A stretch of 44,116 bases of DNA from Clostridia bacterium. Lineage in GTDB: Bacteria; Bacillota; Clostridia; TANB77; CAG-508. Both the position numbers and the translations under genes were made by a program. The notes under the pieces are model-generated. The model was not told where the DNA came from. It saw nothing but the letters and a program-made list of their open reading frames with translations, and did not search any database. The stretch is taken from positions 1 to 44,116 of the forward strand of contig JAFUWA010000042.1 of assembly GCA_017477355.1 (NCBI GenBank), given 5' to 3'. Below, one piece after another: positions 1 to 9,042 of this stretch. How positions within the stretch are numbered: the first letter of the stretch is position 1; every line of letters starts with the position of its first letter.

Positions 1-1530
1 AGTTTTTGATAACTCTTCATATTCAAAACGGCCATTTCTAATTGCATCTGTCATCTCAGTTGCTGATTTGCTTCCAAAATAATCTGTTGCAATTGACATA
101 GCCTCTGTATTATCTTTTGCATTTTTAATTCTATCAATTAACTCTTTTAGACCAGTTGAAGCATCTTTTCCTTCTTTTGTGAATGCTTGAGTAGCTTTCT
201 TCATTGCTGTAATAGCAACTGAAGTATCTAAACCTTGAGCCTCACAATTAGATAAAAACGCAATTGTATCTTTAACGTCAAATCCTAACTCTCTGAATGT
301 TGCACCATTTGAAGAGAGAGTTCCCGTTAAAGTTGTTACTCCTATCCCTGTAACTTGACTTGCTGAAGTTAAATAATCTAAAATTGAATTATACTCTGTT
401 GCAGGTATATTAGCAGAAGCCATTGCTTTAGCAACACCTTGAACAGCAGTCACCACTTCTGTATTAGTGGCTTCGGCAAACTTCAAAAAATCTTCTGACG
501 ATTTTTCAAGAACATCCCCTGTAAATCCAAATCTTGTATTGATTTCTCCAATAGCTCCACCAATGCTATTAAAGTCTCCTTTGATTTTTCCAGCAACTTC
601 TTTATAGACTTTTTCTAATTCTTTGGCACTTTCCCCTGTTGCTCCTGTTGCCTTAACAATTGTGTCCATTCCATCATCTACTTCGTTAAAAGCAGCAATA
701 GATGCAGCACCAACTGCAGCAAATGCAGCAGAGACAACAGAAAGTTTCTTGCCTATTTCAGTACATTTTCCCCCAAAGCTAGATAATTTTTGAGAGATTT
801 CATCAGTAACTTTAGAATGCTTCTTTAATTCATCTGTTGTATTTTGCAAATCTTTTTTGTAATTGTTAAGCTCAGTTTCGGCTTTTGTTAATTCTAATTT
901 CTTCTTTGCAATTGCATCTGCATTTTTCTCTTCATCTTCACTTAGCAATTGAATTTGCTTTTGTAAATCTTCAACAGTTTTTTCTTGAATTTTTTCTTGT
1001 TCTTCTAATAACTTTTTCTTTGCAGTTAATTTTTCTGTTTGAGTTGCATTTTCCTTAAGAGCAGAGAGTTCTTTGTCATAATTAGCTTTTACCTGATTTA
1101 ATTCTGCCCCTAAATCTTTTAATTCTTTTTCTAATTCTTGATTTTCTTTAGCTGATGTACTTAATTTTTGATTCACTTCATCTAATGATTTTTCATATTT
1201 ATTAAGTTGTGTTTCAGCTTTTGTTAATTCTAATTTCTTCTTTGCAATTGCATATGCATTTTTCTCTTCATCTTCACTTAATTTCTCTAATTCAGAGGAT
1301 AAAGTGTTTACTTTTTGTCTCTGAAGATCTACCTGTTTTTGATACAACTTCTGTTTTTCTATCAGATAATCCATAGAATCTCTATTTTTATCCATTGCAG
1401 AAGTTGCTTTTTGAAATTCTGCAGAAGCTAGGTCCATTTCACTTTTTATCTGCTTGATGTTTTTTTGGAATTCAACTCCACCATCTATTTTAAATTTTAA
1501 TCCTACTTCTTTAATATTATCATTGGCCAT
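1..1530 (-). CDS. Phage tail tape measure protein, N-terminal part (runs off the window)
   Basis: The first 510 codons of a leftward gene are present and the 3' end lies outside the window. The start ATG at 1530 follows a strong AAGGAGG site at about 1543-1550. The first ~250 residues are charged coiled coil containing a repeated block with 'SEDEEKNA'. They are followed by a hydrophobic Ala-rich stretch ('SVVSAAFAAVGAASIAAF') and a globular region with 'TDYFGSKSATEM', as in TP901/HK97-type tape measure proteins. These proteins set tail length and are ejected with the DNA. The position directly after the tail tube and chaperone genes is the usual one. Confident on family; total length unknown. 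Confidence 0.92.
   Translation of the reverse strand, partial: MANDNIKEVGLKFKIDGGVEFQKNIKQIKSEMDLASAEFQKATSAMDKNRDSMDYLIEKQKLYQKQVDLQRQKVNTLSSELEKLSEDEEKNAYAIAKKKLELTKAETQLNKYEKSLDEVNQKLSTSAKENQELEKELKDLGAELNQVKANYDKELSALKENATQTEKLTAKKKLLEEQEKIQEKTVEDLQKQIQLLSEDEEKNADAIAKKKLELTKAETELNNYKKDLQNTTDELKKHSKVTDEISQKLSSFGGKCTEIGKKLSVVSAAFAAVGAASIAAFNEVDDGMDTIVKATGATGESAKELEKVYKEVAGKIKGDFNSIGGAIGEINTRFGFTGDVLEKSSEDFLKFAEATNTEVVTAVQGVAKAMASANIPATEYNSILDYLTSASQVTGIGVTTLTGTLSSNGATFRELGFDVKDTIAFLSNCEAQGLDTSVAITAMKKATQAFTKEGKDASTGLKELIDRIKNAKDNTEAMSIATDYFGSKSATEMTDAIRNGRFEYEELSKT
881..1281 (-). repeat. Duplicated 64-65 bp block inside the tape measure gene
   Basis: Positions 881-945 and 1217-1281 are nearly identical: I count two differences over 65 bases, one of them the last base. 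They are 336 bp apart, so the reading frame is kept. Each copy encodes the same coiled-coil block (residues like 'AIAKKKLELTKAET'). This suggests internal duplication of a coiled-coil unit, a way tape measure proteins change length. Confidence 0.85.
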
Positions 1531-1534
1531 AATA

Positions 1535-1742
1535 TTATAAGTCCTCCTTATAATATATTTTTTTGTCTGTGCATTTTGTATCTACTGCAGAATTATTACT
1601 TCTATTGTATTGATCTACAAGTAAATAAAATAAAACAGGATTCATGTCCCAAAATTCTTCAAGACTGAATCCCATTTGCTTAGAATTAAATATTAATTTT
1701 GACCATTCTATTTCTGTGATTTCTTCGGTTTCGTTTTTTTTT
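1535..1742 (-). CDS. Frameshift extension of the tail assembly chaperone (-1 frame)
   Basis: Near the end of the upstream chaperone gene the coding strand has nine consecutive A (1734-1742). A -1 slip there opens a frame of about 65 codons that ends at a TAA (1535-1537), overlapping the tape measure ribosome site. The extension reads 'NETEEITEIEWSKL', then 'MGFSLEEFWDMNPVLFYLL', which resembles the second tail-chaperone ORF of Gram-positive siphoviruses. The frame has no well-placed start of its own. The layout is the classic G/GT arrangement: a short product plus a minor fusion product that together chaperone the tape measure protein. Confidence 0.85.
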
Positions 1743-2073
1743 CAAATTGTTCCATAGCTTTTTTGTAATCTTCAAAAACTTCAAATAATGTTCCAATATC
1801 TTCTACACCAATCATCATTTGAGCCTCTTCAACAGTTACTTCTTGACCTGCAGAACGAATTAAACAATATATCATATAACCGCAAGCTTCAATTTTTTCT
1901 TGCATATTATCATTTTCTTTTTTCATAATCTTTTGTAAACCTTCAAATCCACCATTAGGATATGAGGTCATAAGTAATAATGATCTAAAATTAACTCCTA
2001 CTTCTAGAATTTTCCCACTTGCTAATTTGTACTCTTTCTTTACAACAGCAGCATTTTCTACAACATCATTCAT
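1708..2073 (-). CDS. Phage tail assembly chaperone, short form
   Basis: A 121-residue acidic/basic protein between the tail tube and tape measure genes, with the size and position of the first tail assembly chaperone (lambda gpG-like). Its C-terminus is a lysine-rich tail produced by the A-rich slippage run. Ribosomes that shift -1 there make a longer fusion with the following frame. The ATG at 2073 has AAGGAG just upstream (about 2079-2084). The role is inferred from position, length and the frameshift; the sequence itself is poorly conserved. Confidence 0.8.
   Translation of the reverse strand: MNDVVENAAVVKKEYKLASGKILEVGVNFRSLLLMTSYPNGGFEGLQKIMKKENDNMQEKIEACGYMIYCLIRSAGQEVTVEEAQMMIGVEDIGTLFEVFEDYKKAMEQFEKKTKPKKSQK
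1734..1742 (-). other. Probable programmed -1 ribosomal slippage site (A9 run)
   Basis: The coding strand reads GAA AAA AAA ACG in the zero frame, so A AAA AAA is a good -1 slippery heptamer. The short product continues only about ten more codons ('TKPKKSQK'). I did not work out a downstream stimulatory RNA structure. Confidence 0.75.
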
Positions 2074-2085
2074 ATTTTATCTCCT

Positions 2086-2688
2086 TTATGATGGAAATTC
2101 TGTTCTAACAATACTGAAGAATTCATCTTCTGTTAGGACTGTTGCACCTTCTTCTAACAACTCTGTATCATATTCAACTGAATAGTCTCCATCTTCTGTA
2201 TATGGTAAAACAGAAATTGTTAAAGACTTGTCTTGAGAATTGATTCCTCCACTATCTCTTGTTTGTGCATCGTTTGACATTTCTGTTAACTTACATTTTG
2301 GATACCAAGTATAAGTTGCATGTCCAGATTTTTTTGGATAAACAACTCCAATTGCAAAATAAGCTCCAACATCATTTACATTCTTTTTAATAAATCCGCC
2401 TTGAACAGTATGACCTTTCATTTTAGCCTTGTGAGCTGGACTAAAAGCTATTGCACTGATAGAAAGTTGGATTCCAGATACACTTTCATCTGTATCGTAA
2501 ACAACATTTGAAGCATATTCTTGCTCAAAGTTAGAATCTTCTGTTGTCCCCATAGTTTTAAGCACTGGGGCTTTATTAATTATATTTTCAAAAAGCAAAT
2601 TTTCAATTTGCTGTGCAAATGCATAGTATAGATTTCCTATACCTACATTTCTAAAAGGTTTATTTTGTTTAATTTGATTTTCTGGCAT
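2086..2688 (-). CDS. Phage major tail (tube) protein
   Basis: A 200-residue protein similar to the phi13-type major tail proteins of Firmicutes siphophages. The N-terminus has 'NVGIGNLYYA' and a beta-rich body follows. A typical stretch is 'AYFAIGVVYPKKSGHATYTWYPKC', then 'SLTISVLPYTEDGDY'. It forms the hexameric rings of the tail tube. It follows the head-tail joining genes and precedes the chaperone/tape measure genes, as expected. Confidence 0.88.
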   Translation of the reverse strand: MPENQIKQNKPFRNVGIGNLYYAFAQQIENLLFENIINKAPVLKTMGTTEDSNFEQEYASNVVYDTDESVSGIQLSISAIAFSPAHKAKMKGHTVQGGFIKKNVNDVGAYFAIGVVYPKKSGHATYTWYPKCKLTEMSNDAQTRDSGGINSQDKSLTISVLPYTEDGDYSVEYDTELLEEGATVLTEDEFFSIVRTEFPS

Positions 2689-2692
2689 ATTT

Positions 2693-3124
2693 TTATTCTC
2701 CTCTCAACTTTTTTATCATTTTTTGTGTAATTTTTTCTTTTTCATTTTTATACGTTGGATATACATGCGGTTGCGCAGGCACATAATTCCTTGTTTCTTT
2801 ATTGTTTTTCTTTTTACTTCTAGAAGTTCTTGGTCCAGCATAATGTCCTTTTTCAACGATTGGACCATGATAACTACTCCATCCAACATCAGTACTTTTT
2901 TCAGAAGGATTTTTTTCATATGTAACACTTTCTAAAGTTTTTCCAGTTCTTCTTGGTTTAGAAAGTTGATGAACTTTTTCAACTAAATATTCTGCGCCTG
3001 TTTCTTGTGCCGATTCTATTCTGTCATTATCGGCCCATTTTATTAGTTCTTCTAATTCATCATTTAGCTTCATGAAGCCGTCATCAAACATGCTACTTTT
3101 GTTACTTGCTTTATGAAAAGACAT
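2693..3124 (-). CDS. HK97 gp10-like head-tail joining protein
   Basis: A 143-residue basic protein with the pattern of the HK97-gp10 family: a helical N-terminus, then 'TGKTLESVTYEK', 'VGWSSYHGPIVEKGH' and a C-terminal 'QPHVYPTYKNEKEKI'. The 'GxxYxxxVExGH...Q.P..xP' pattern is characteristic. Members sit at the neck between head closure and tail terminator genes. It lies four bases from the tail tube gene. Confidence 0.82.
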   Translation of the reverse strand: MSFHKASNKSSMFDDGFMKLNDELEELIKWADNDRIESAQETGAEYLVEKVHQLSKPRRTGKTLESVTYEKNPSEKSTDVGWSSYHGPIVEKGHYAGPRTSRSKKKNNKETRNYVPAQPHVYPTYKNEKEKITQKMIKKLRGE

Positions 3125-3134
3125 TTATATTCTC

Positions 3135-3461
3135 CTATAACTTCATTTCTTCAGAAATTTCGATATCATAAAAATTTTCAATAACTTTATTTTCATGATC
3201 ATAATTTGTTTCTTTAGCAAAGGAAACATCTTTAGCTTCTAATAAAATTCTTTCTAATTCCAATTCAGTTTCATCAAATTCAACTTTACTATAGTGACTT
3301 AAATTGATTGAAACTTTTTTTGTGTATCCGATATTAGATGCATAATCATAATTTGTTGCATATTCTGAATAAACTTGCCTAGGAAAATCTTCTTCATCAC
3401 TTTCATAATGGCTCGTAGAGCAAACATCTTTAATTAAATTGTAAAATTCTTTCAAATTCAT
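3135..3461 (-). CDS. Probable tail terminator/completion protein
   Basis: A 108-residue protein with an alpha/beta pattern and 'INLSHYSKVEFDETELELERILL' in its middle, which resembles small tail terminator proteins that cap the tube. It overlaps the upstream head closure gene by four bases and sits beside the gp10-like gene. In many phages these two neck genes occupy neighbouring positions. I do not recognise a specific family with certainty; the assignment rests mainly on gene order and size. Confidence 0.5.
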   Translation of the reverse strand: MNLKEFYNLIKDVCSTSHYESDEEDFPRQVYSEYATNYDYASNIGYTKKVSINLSHYSKVEFDETELELERILLEAKDVSFAKETNYDHENKVIENFYDIEISEEMKL

Positions 3462-3799
3462 GCTTTCTTCACAACCTTTTCTAATGTCATATCCGTAATA
3501 GGAATGCCATCTTTATTATATCCATGGTAAATTCTGCCGACGCTATATTGTTTATTATCTATTTCGACAATATCTTTCGAGCTTACTTCTTTATTTTGAA
3601 GTATTTCAACTCTTTTTTCAATTTCAACATCAGCTTGTTTTGCCGAATAGAACTCAGATATACTATTGTTAATATCAGAAAACCAAGCTTCACAAAGGAG
3701 CTCTAGCTCCTTTGTTGGCTTTCCAGTTTCTGTTTTTCCAGGATTAACTTTATAAATCTTCAAGATTCCATCATTCAATAAAATTTCATCATCAGCCAT
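3458..3799 (-). CDS. Phage head closure / head-tail adaptor protein
   Basis: A 113-residue protein of the size and pattern of SPP1 gp16-like head closure proteins. The central 'CEAWFSDINNSISEFYSAKQAD' matches the usual 'W..v....G.E...A' segment, and the end has 'DIVEIDNKQYSVGRIYHG'. It would close the connector after DNA packaging and join head to tail. It overlaps both neighbouring genes by a few bases, as in a tightly coupled structural operon. Confidence 0.72.
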   Translation of the reverse strand: MADDEILLNDGILKIYKVNPGKTETGKPTKELELLCEAWFSDINNSISEFYSAKQADVEIEKRVEILQNKEVSSKDIVEIDNKQYSVGRIYHGYNKDGIPITDMTLEKVVKKA

Positions 3800-4067
3800 T
3801 CTTTTTCCCTGCCTTTTGTGATATTAACAACTTATTCATTCTTGTTCTTAAATTTTGTGGAAATGCTATTTCTTGACTTCTTTTTCTATAAAGCCAAGCA
3901 GCATAATCAGAAACTATCAATACATGATCAACTTCATCTAAATCTAGCTTTATACCTTCTCGCTCAATTTCTTTTTTTGCAGCCGAAATTCTAAAATTTA
4001 GATATTCATCTTCTTTATCATGCAAAATTCTTAAATCGCTTTTTAGCATTTTTAAAGGATCTAGCAT
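3792..4067 (-). CDS. Phage head-tail connector protein (gp6-like)
   Basis: A 91-residue, mostly helical protein directly after the capsid gene. The helical 'LKSDLRILHDKEDEYLNFRISAAKKEIEREG' followed by 'VLIVSDYAAWLYRKR' matches small HK97 gp6/SPP1 gp15-like connectors ('DNA packaging protein'), which form the ring below the portal. A head closure gene follows, consistent with the role. Confidence 0.75.
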   Translation of the reverse strand: MLDPLKMLKSDLRILHDKEDEYLNFRISAAKKEIEREGIKLDLDEVDHVLIVSDYAAWLYRKRSQEIAFPQNLRTRMNKLLISQKAGKKNG

Positions 4068-4087
4068 GTTCTATCACCTCATTTTTT

Positions 4088-5482
4088 CTATCCTTCGCCG
4101 CCTTCTTCCTCTTCTGGCTCTGCGTTAGCTGTATCTGGAGCAAATGTTGCTTCCACTTGTGGAGTAGTTCCATTAATTCCAATAACAACAAATGCTCCTT
4201 TTCTTGATGGAATACCATCATATCTTGCAGTTGCTTTAAATAATGTAATATCTTTAACAAATTCAGCTTCTGCAGAAGTTGAAAATTTCTTTCCTTTTCT
4301 TTCAGCTAGTAAATATTTAGTGAAATCTCCTGCATGAATTTCATTTTCTGGAATTTGATTACAGAATTCTACATCATATCCAGTAGCAGGGAATACTCCT
4401 TGAGAAGCACTAACATAAGCACCAGCTGAATTTGTTGCTAATGTTTTTGGAAGAATTGTTCCTAACCAAGTTTTTTCATTCATTACAACAGTAATTTTTC
4501 CTCTATTACTTACTCCTCTTTCGATATTCTTAAATTCTGCAATAATATTTTCCAATTTTGTATTAGCTTGACTTAAAGTCTTGATATTTGATACTTTCAA
4601 TGTGTCATCTGCATTTAAAGCTGTTACATAACCAGTAGGCATATGTGAATCTTTTCCTTTTCCATAAGGAACGGCTTTATCAATTGCAATAGCAATTGAT
4701 TCAGATAATAAGTCTTCAATTAAAACAGATAAATCAACATCTGAGTCCTCTTCAACATAATTATCTACTCCTACATATCCAGCCACTTTATAACCATCTA
4801 CTTCAACTTGGCTTAAACTTTCAGAAATTTCATTAATCATTCCTTTTTGTTCTGTCCATACAGCTTCAACTGCTTCTGCAATAATATTAGCTCTTGCTTT
4901 TCCACCTGTTGGTCTTAAATTAACCAAATTATAAAATACAGAATAATTACCAATATTATCTGTAATTAACTCCATCATCTCTTCTGGAATTGTCATTTCC
5001 AAACCAGTTATACTTCTTTGTTTAACAGCAATTCTTACATTGTCTAAGAATTTTTTTACATTTTCTCTTTTAACATACTCTTTTCTTTGTTCTCTAGTCA
5101 ATTTGTTTACATATTTACTACCTTTTCTCATGTTTTCAGTTCCCCTTTCAAACTCTTTATTATCTCTTTTTTCTTCTTCTTTTTCCTCTTCATCTTTTGT
5201 TTTGACATCCTCAGCCTTGTCTTCAGTGTCTTTTAATTCTTTTTCTAAATCTTCAATCTCTTTTTCAATTTTAGATTTGCTTTCTTTGTTATCTTGTTTT
5301 TCTTTTTCAAGTTCATTTGCAGCTTCATTAACTAAATCTAAATCAGATTGATTCTCAGCTTCTTCTAAACTTTTTTCAAGGTCAGCCTCTCTAGTTTCTA
5401 GTTCTTTTTCTTTAGCAAGAATTGCTTCTCGTTCTCTCTTTTTTAGTTCGATTTCTTTTTTTAATTTTAATTGTTTAAGCAT
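4088..5482 (-). CDS. Phage major capsid protein, HK97 fold, with fused scaffold domain
   Basis: A 464-residue protein. Residues 1 to about 130 are a highly charged coiled coil (rich in Glu and Lys), equivalent to the HK97 delta/scaffold domain that the prohead protease removes. The capsid domain starts near 'RSITGLEMTIPEEMMELI' and includes 'LVNLRPTGGKARANI', 'SIAIAIDKAVPYGKGKD' and 'ATARYDGIPSRKGAFVVI'. The C-terminus is acidic and Gly-rich ('EPEEEEGGEG'). The start overlaps the end of the protease gene by eight bases. Portal, protease, capsid order is as in HK97. Confidence 0.93.
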   Translation of the reverse strand: MLKQLKLKKEIELKKREREAILAKEKELETREADLEKSLEEAENQSDLDLVNEAANELEKEKQDNKESKSKIEKEIEDLEKELKDTEDKAEDVKTKDEEEKEEEKRDNKEFERGTENMRKGSKYVNKLTREQRKEYVKRENVKKFLDNVRIAVKQRSITGLEMTIPEEMMELITDNIGNYSVFYNLVNLRPTGGKARANIIAEAVEAVWTEQKGMINEISESLSQVEVDGYKVAGYVGVDNYVEEDSDVDLSVLIEDLLSESIAIAIDKAVPYGKGKDSHMPTGYVTALNADDTLKVSNIKTLSQANTKLENIIAEFKNIERGVSNRGKITVVMNEKTWLGTILPKTLATNSAGAYVSASQGVFPATGYDVEFCNQIPENEIHAGDFTKYLLAERKGKKFSTSAEAEFVKDITLFKATARYDGIPSRKGAFVVIGINGTTPQVEATFAPDTANAEPEEEEGGEG

Positions 5483-6107
5483 TTTTTAAATCCTCCAATC
5501 TTTTCTTTAATTTGTTTTTTTGAGCATCAAAACTTCTTTCTTGTATTTCTCCCTTTGCTTTTTCAAAATCCTTTTTTCTAGCCTGAATAGAAGTGTCCTC
5601 GTATGCTGGAAAAGTACAGCAACTTACTTCTTGCAAATCTATTTCATTGATTCTGAATCTAACAGATCCATCTGCTAATTCTTCATAATCTTCATCAATG
5701 ATATTAAAGCCAAAACTACATTGATCAACATCTCCTCTTTCTACTCTAGAATATAGATTCATTGCATCAGAATCGTTAGGATTGATTCTGATTCTTCCAA
5801 ACAATCCTTTATCATCTTCTTTTAATTCTAAAGTTCCAGCTTTAGTTCTTCCTAAAACTAATGTTGTATCATGATTTATCAAGGCTCTAACATCATTTTT
5901 AGTTATCGTATTAGAAAAAGCTCCTTTTGAAATAATTTCTCTGCATCCTTCCCAAAGCTCTGTTTCATTTTCATATAAAGCAAAATAGCCCTCGATGCAT
6001 TTTTCATCATCTGGACTATTTTCTTCTTTAGATCTAATGTGAAAAGTGGTCTGCATTCCTCTTCTCTGATTTTGAAAATCATTTCTCTTCATCGTTTTCC
6101 TCACCAC
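5475..6107 (-). CDS. HK97-family prohead protease
   Basis: A 210-residue caudoviral prohead protease that processes the capsid scaffold domain during maturation. The catalytic pair is visible as His79 in 'ALINHDT' and Ser131 in 'CSFGFN'. The N-terminal 'EGYFALYENET' and 'EVSCCTFPAYEDTSI' near residue 170 are typical of the family. The first ATG lies inside the portal gene (about 29 bp overlap). The ATG five codons later (near 6092) is an alternative start. The C-terminal ~40 residues are a charged helix. Confidence 0.92.
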   Translation of the reverse strand: MVRKTMKRNDFQNQRRGMQTTFHIRSKEENSPDDEKCIEGYFALYENETELWEGCREIISKGAFSNTITKNDVRALINHDTTLVLGRTKAGTLELKEDDKGLFGRIRINPNDSDAMNLYSRVERGDVDQCSFGFNIIDEDYEELADGSVRFRINEIDLQEVSCCTFPAYEDTSIQARKKDFEKAKGEIQERSFDAQKNKLKKRLEDLKNA

Positions 6108-7293
6108 CTTCCTTATTTAATTTTTTTTGCTCTCCGACCTTATCAGTAGGAATATAATTCTCCAATACTAATAATTCATCAAGTCCTTCTTTTGGCTCTA
6201 ATTTAATCCAATCTCTTGCTTCATTACCAGTCATTAAGCCTTTTCCTCTCCAGTCTCCAGCAATATCAGCTAAATCTTTTATGTTATATGCATAAATGCT
6301 TCTTGGATTAAATTCAAAAAATCTTGATTGAGAATCTAATAATTTTCGTGTGAATTCTTGTTGAATATTTTGAGCAATCCCCATTATTCTTGTATCAACA
6401 AAATAGTTCTGTTCATCTTTATCAAACTTGTCATCCGTTCCAATTAAAAATCCTGGCACATCAAAAATTTTAGCGACAGTCTTTTTATCAATTTTTATGC
6501 TATCATTTATTGCTAAATCTTGTAATGACAGTGGCTTGATAGATTCTACTTCCATTAAACTTGATGGAATAATCCAAGGTTTTCCAGCTTCTGTATTTTC
6601 AATATAGCTATTTAAAATCTTATTTCTTCCATCTTCTGTTGACAGCTCTTCTGTTGTACCATCAACTTTTATGATTACATTCGGCATAAACTTACTACCC
6701 ATAAAGCCTTTTTTGGTAACTCCAGCTTGTTTCAAAGTGTTAATTGTATCTATTGCAATTTTACTATATCCTTTTCCAACAAAAGGACATCTTTCAGATG
6801 GAATTAAAACAAAATGCAGCACTTCATCTGGAAAATATTCCTTGCCTTTATAATTAATGCTATATGATGTATAGCTCTTATTGTATGTAACTTGTGACAT
6901 ATCAAAAAAGTCTATATTATCAAGCAAGACTTTCCCCTCTTTGGTAATAAAATGTGGAAAACATATACAATTTCCGTCTCCATATAAAAACATTGTTTTT
7001 ACAATGTGAAAAATAAAATTTTTCCTGGTCATCAAATTGTTTGGATTTATATCCATTTTTCTACTTAATCCATCTTTAATTCTTTTGTTGCCATTTTCAG
7101 CATTTTCCATCATTTTTATTGTCATATTAGAAATCAAATCCGCAATTTTATTAACGCAAATTTGCACCTCGGCATTATCTGATATTTTGCTATAACCATT
7201 ATCGCAGAGGTTTTGATAAATGCTTGGATCAATAAAATAGTTTGATAAACTCACTTTTTTTACTTCAGCTCTCTTTTTCTTAAACCAACTCAT
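6079..7293 (-). CDS. Phage portal protein (HK97 family)
   Basis: A 404-residue portal protein forming the dodecameric DNA channel at one capsid vertex. Recognisable segments are 'VNKIADLISNMTIKMMENAENG', 'MFLYGDGNCICFP', 'VLHFVLIPSERCPFVGKGYSKIA' and 'KTVAKIFDVPGFLIG'. The end is acidic and charged, as is common in this family. It sits between the large terminase and the protease genes. Confidence 0.93.
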   Translation of the reverse strand: MSWFKKKRAEVKKVSLSNYFIDPSIYQNLCDNGYSKISDNAEVQICVNKIADLISNMTIKMMENAENGNKRIKDGLSRKMDINPNNLMTRKNFIFHIVKTMFLYGDGNCICFPHFITKEGKVLLDNIDFFDMSQVTYNKSYTSYSINYKGKEYFPDEVLHFVLIPSERCPFVGKGYSKIAIDTINTLKQAGVTKKGFMGSKFMPNVIIKVDGTTEELSTEDGRNKILNSYIENTEAGKPWIIPSSLMEVESIKPLSLQDLAINDSIKIDKKTVAKIFDVPGFLIGTDDKFDKDEQNYFVDTRIMGIAQNIQQEFTRKLLDSQSRFFEFNPRSIYAYNIKDLADIAGDWRGKGLMTGNEARDWIKLEPKEGLDELLVLENYIPTDKVGEQKKLNKEGGEENDEEK

Positions 7294-7308
7294 TTTCTCA
7301 CCTCCTCT

Positions 7309-9042
7309 TTAAAACCAGCCTTTAATTTTATCTGCTTTGGCCTTATATTCCAAAGCTCCTTTTGCTCCAGAAACCGAGCAATCAAAAATATCAATTCTAG
7401 AATTGCTATCATTTTTTTCAAATCTAACTCTATCTTCAGAATCTTCTATTCCTCTAACATTTCCAATGCAATATTCATATGCTTTACTGTGAAGATAATA
7501 TAGTTTCTCTTTTAATATCTGTTTCTCAATTCTTCTAAATCCTTCTGATTTTTTCCAATAATGTTGATCTTGATCAACCATATTGAAATGATTTTTTTCC
7601 ATACTTGCAACAAAATCTCGAGATTTATACCTATCAAAACGCACTTCTTGAATTTTAAAACCTTTATTCCTCATCAGAACAAACCATTTAACCAATTCTT
7701 CAGGTTCTATTGTTTCCGAATTGCATATTGTCAACCATTTTTGTTCTTCCCACCAAAAAAATGGAATCTGGTCTTTTTCAGCTTTTTCTTGAGCTTTTAT
7801 TCTAGGCATATAACCTTGTGGAATAATAATATCAATATCATTGTAAATTCCGTATAAACAAGTAGCTGATAAGTCCCACTCTATAGATAAATCTGCGCCA
7901 CCAAACCATTTTATAGGCATTTTTGCCAATTCATCTATTGTCCAATTGTATTTTGCATCTGAAGCCTGGACTAATGCAATATTGAAATATTTATTTAGTT
8001 CGTTAGTATAAACATTTAGAGATTTATTTAAATATTGATTTTTAGCCGTAACATCATTATTAGCTTGTAAAGCTTCATCCATCAAATCTTGAGCTCTTAC
8101 AGAAACATTATAATTTGGATTAGCTTTTTCTTGTTCTTTCGGATCTGTTATATCAACATTTCCTTTTTCATCTTGATCAGCCTTACAAATGAATATGAAT
8201 AATTGTTTATCTTCAAATTGTTTTTTTAATACTTTTTGGCAATAATCTAATCTATGGTAGCAAAAACTATTCATGTTTTTTCCAGCGGTAGTTATACCTA
8301 TACAAAGTTTATTTCTATAAGCTTTCATTGCTTGTCTAATAACATAATATTTTTCAGATGTTTTATATGCATGCATCTCGTCACAAATTGCAATATTACA
8401 ATTGTAACCATCTTGATTATCTGGATTAGATGCAAGAGCCTCTAATTTGATTGAAGCATCTTCTTCACCAGCTTCATTATAAAAACTTTTTGAAATAGAA
8501 TGCTCTTGATTATTGTCTAAAATTCTGTATTCCTCTTTAGCTTCTTTTTCTCCACCTTCCATTTGGTAGATATTTTTCTTTAATATTTCAAATGATTGAA
8601 GCGCTTGTTTCAGAACATTTCCTACAATATAAATCGTAGATCCTGTTTTTCTTTCTAATAAAGCTAAGCCCCATGATAGAGCTGAAACAAATGTTGTTTT
8701 TCCATTTTTTCTAGGAATAAAAATAAAAGCTTCTTTAAATCTTCTTTCATCAGTTCCTTTGATATAAAAGCCAAGCAAATTGTAAACTATAAACTTTTGC
8801 CATGGCTCTAGTAATAATGGCTGATTTTTCTTTGGCCCTTTTATATGGACAAAAGTTTTTTCAATAATACCTATAACAAAATCTGCATCAGTAAAATTAA
8901 CATCAAACTCTTTCGAATCTATATCATCTAAAAATCTTTGCGCAGCTTCTTTTGTTTCGACACAGGCAATTTTCTTTCCATTAACAATACTTTTTGCATA
9001 TTTCATAACTTCTGAACGATATGCATATTTTTCTGGAATCAT
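7309..9042 (-). CDS. Phage terminase large subunit
   Basis: A 577-residue packaging motor of the Terminase_1 type. The Walker A-like 'RKNGKT' is at residues 111-116, and Walker B 'IAICDE' at 217-222 has Asp221 and Glu222. The C-terminal nuclease begins at 'GGADLSIEWDLSA', where Asp384 is the first acidic residue. Length and motif spacing are normal. The ATG overlaps the TGA stop of the small subunit as ATGA, indicating translational coupling. Confidence 0.95.
   Translation of the reverse strand: MIPEKYAYRSEVMKYAKSIVNGKKIACVETKEAAQRFLDDIDSKEFDVNFTDADFVIGIIEKTFVHIKGPKKNQPLLLEPWQKFIVYNLLGFYIKGTDERRFKEAFIFIPRKNGKTTFVSALSWGLALLERKTGSTIYIVGNVLKQALQSFEILKKNIYQMEGGEKEAKEEYRILDNNQEHSISKSFYNEAGEEDASIKLEALASNPDNQDGYNCNIAICDEMHAYKTSEKYYVIRQAMKAYRNKLCIGITTAGKNMNSFCYHRLDYCQKVLKKQFEDKQLFIFICKADQDEKGNVDITDPKEQEKANPNYNVSVRAQDLMDEALQANNDVTAKNQYLNKSLNVYTNELNKYFNIALVQASDAKYNWTIDELAKMPIKWFGGADLSIEWDLSATCLYGIYNDIDIIIPQGYMPRIKAQEKAEKDQIPFFWWEEQKWLTICNSETIEPEELVKWFVLMRNKGFKIQEVRFDRYKSRDFVASMEKNHFNMVDQDQHYWKKSEGFRRIEKQILKEKLYYLHSKAYEYCIGNVRGIEDSEDRVRFEKNDSNSRIDIFDCSVSGAKGALEYKAKADKIKGWF

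Noticed and set aside
5040..5351. Plus-strand open frame of 103 codons inside the capsid gene
   Set aside because: It is the antisense of the Glu/Lys-rich scaffold region; a Ser/Phe/Leu-rich shadow without a ribosome site.
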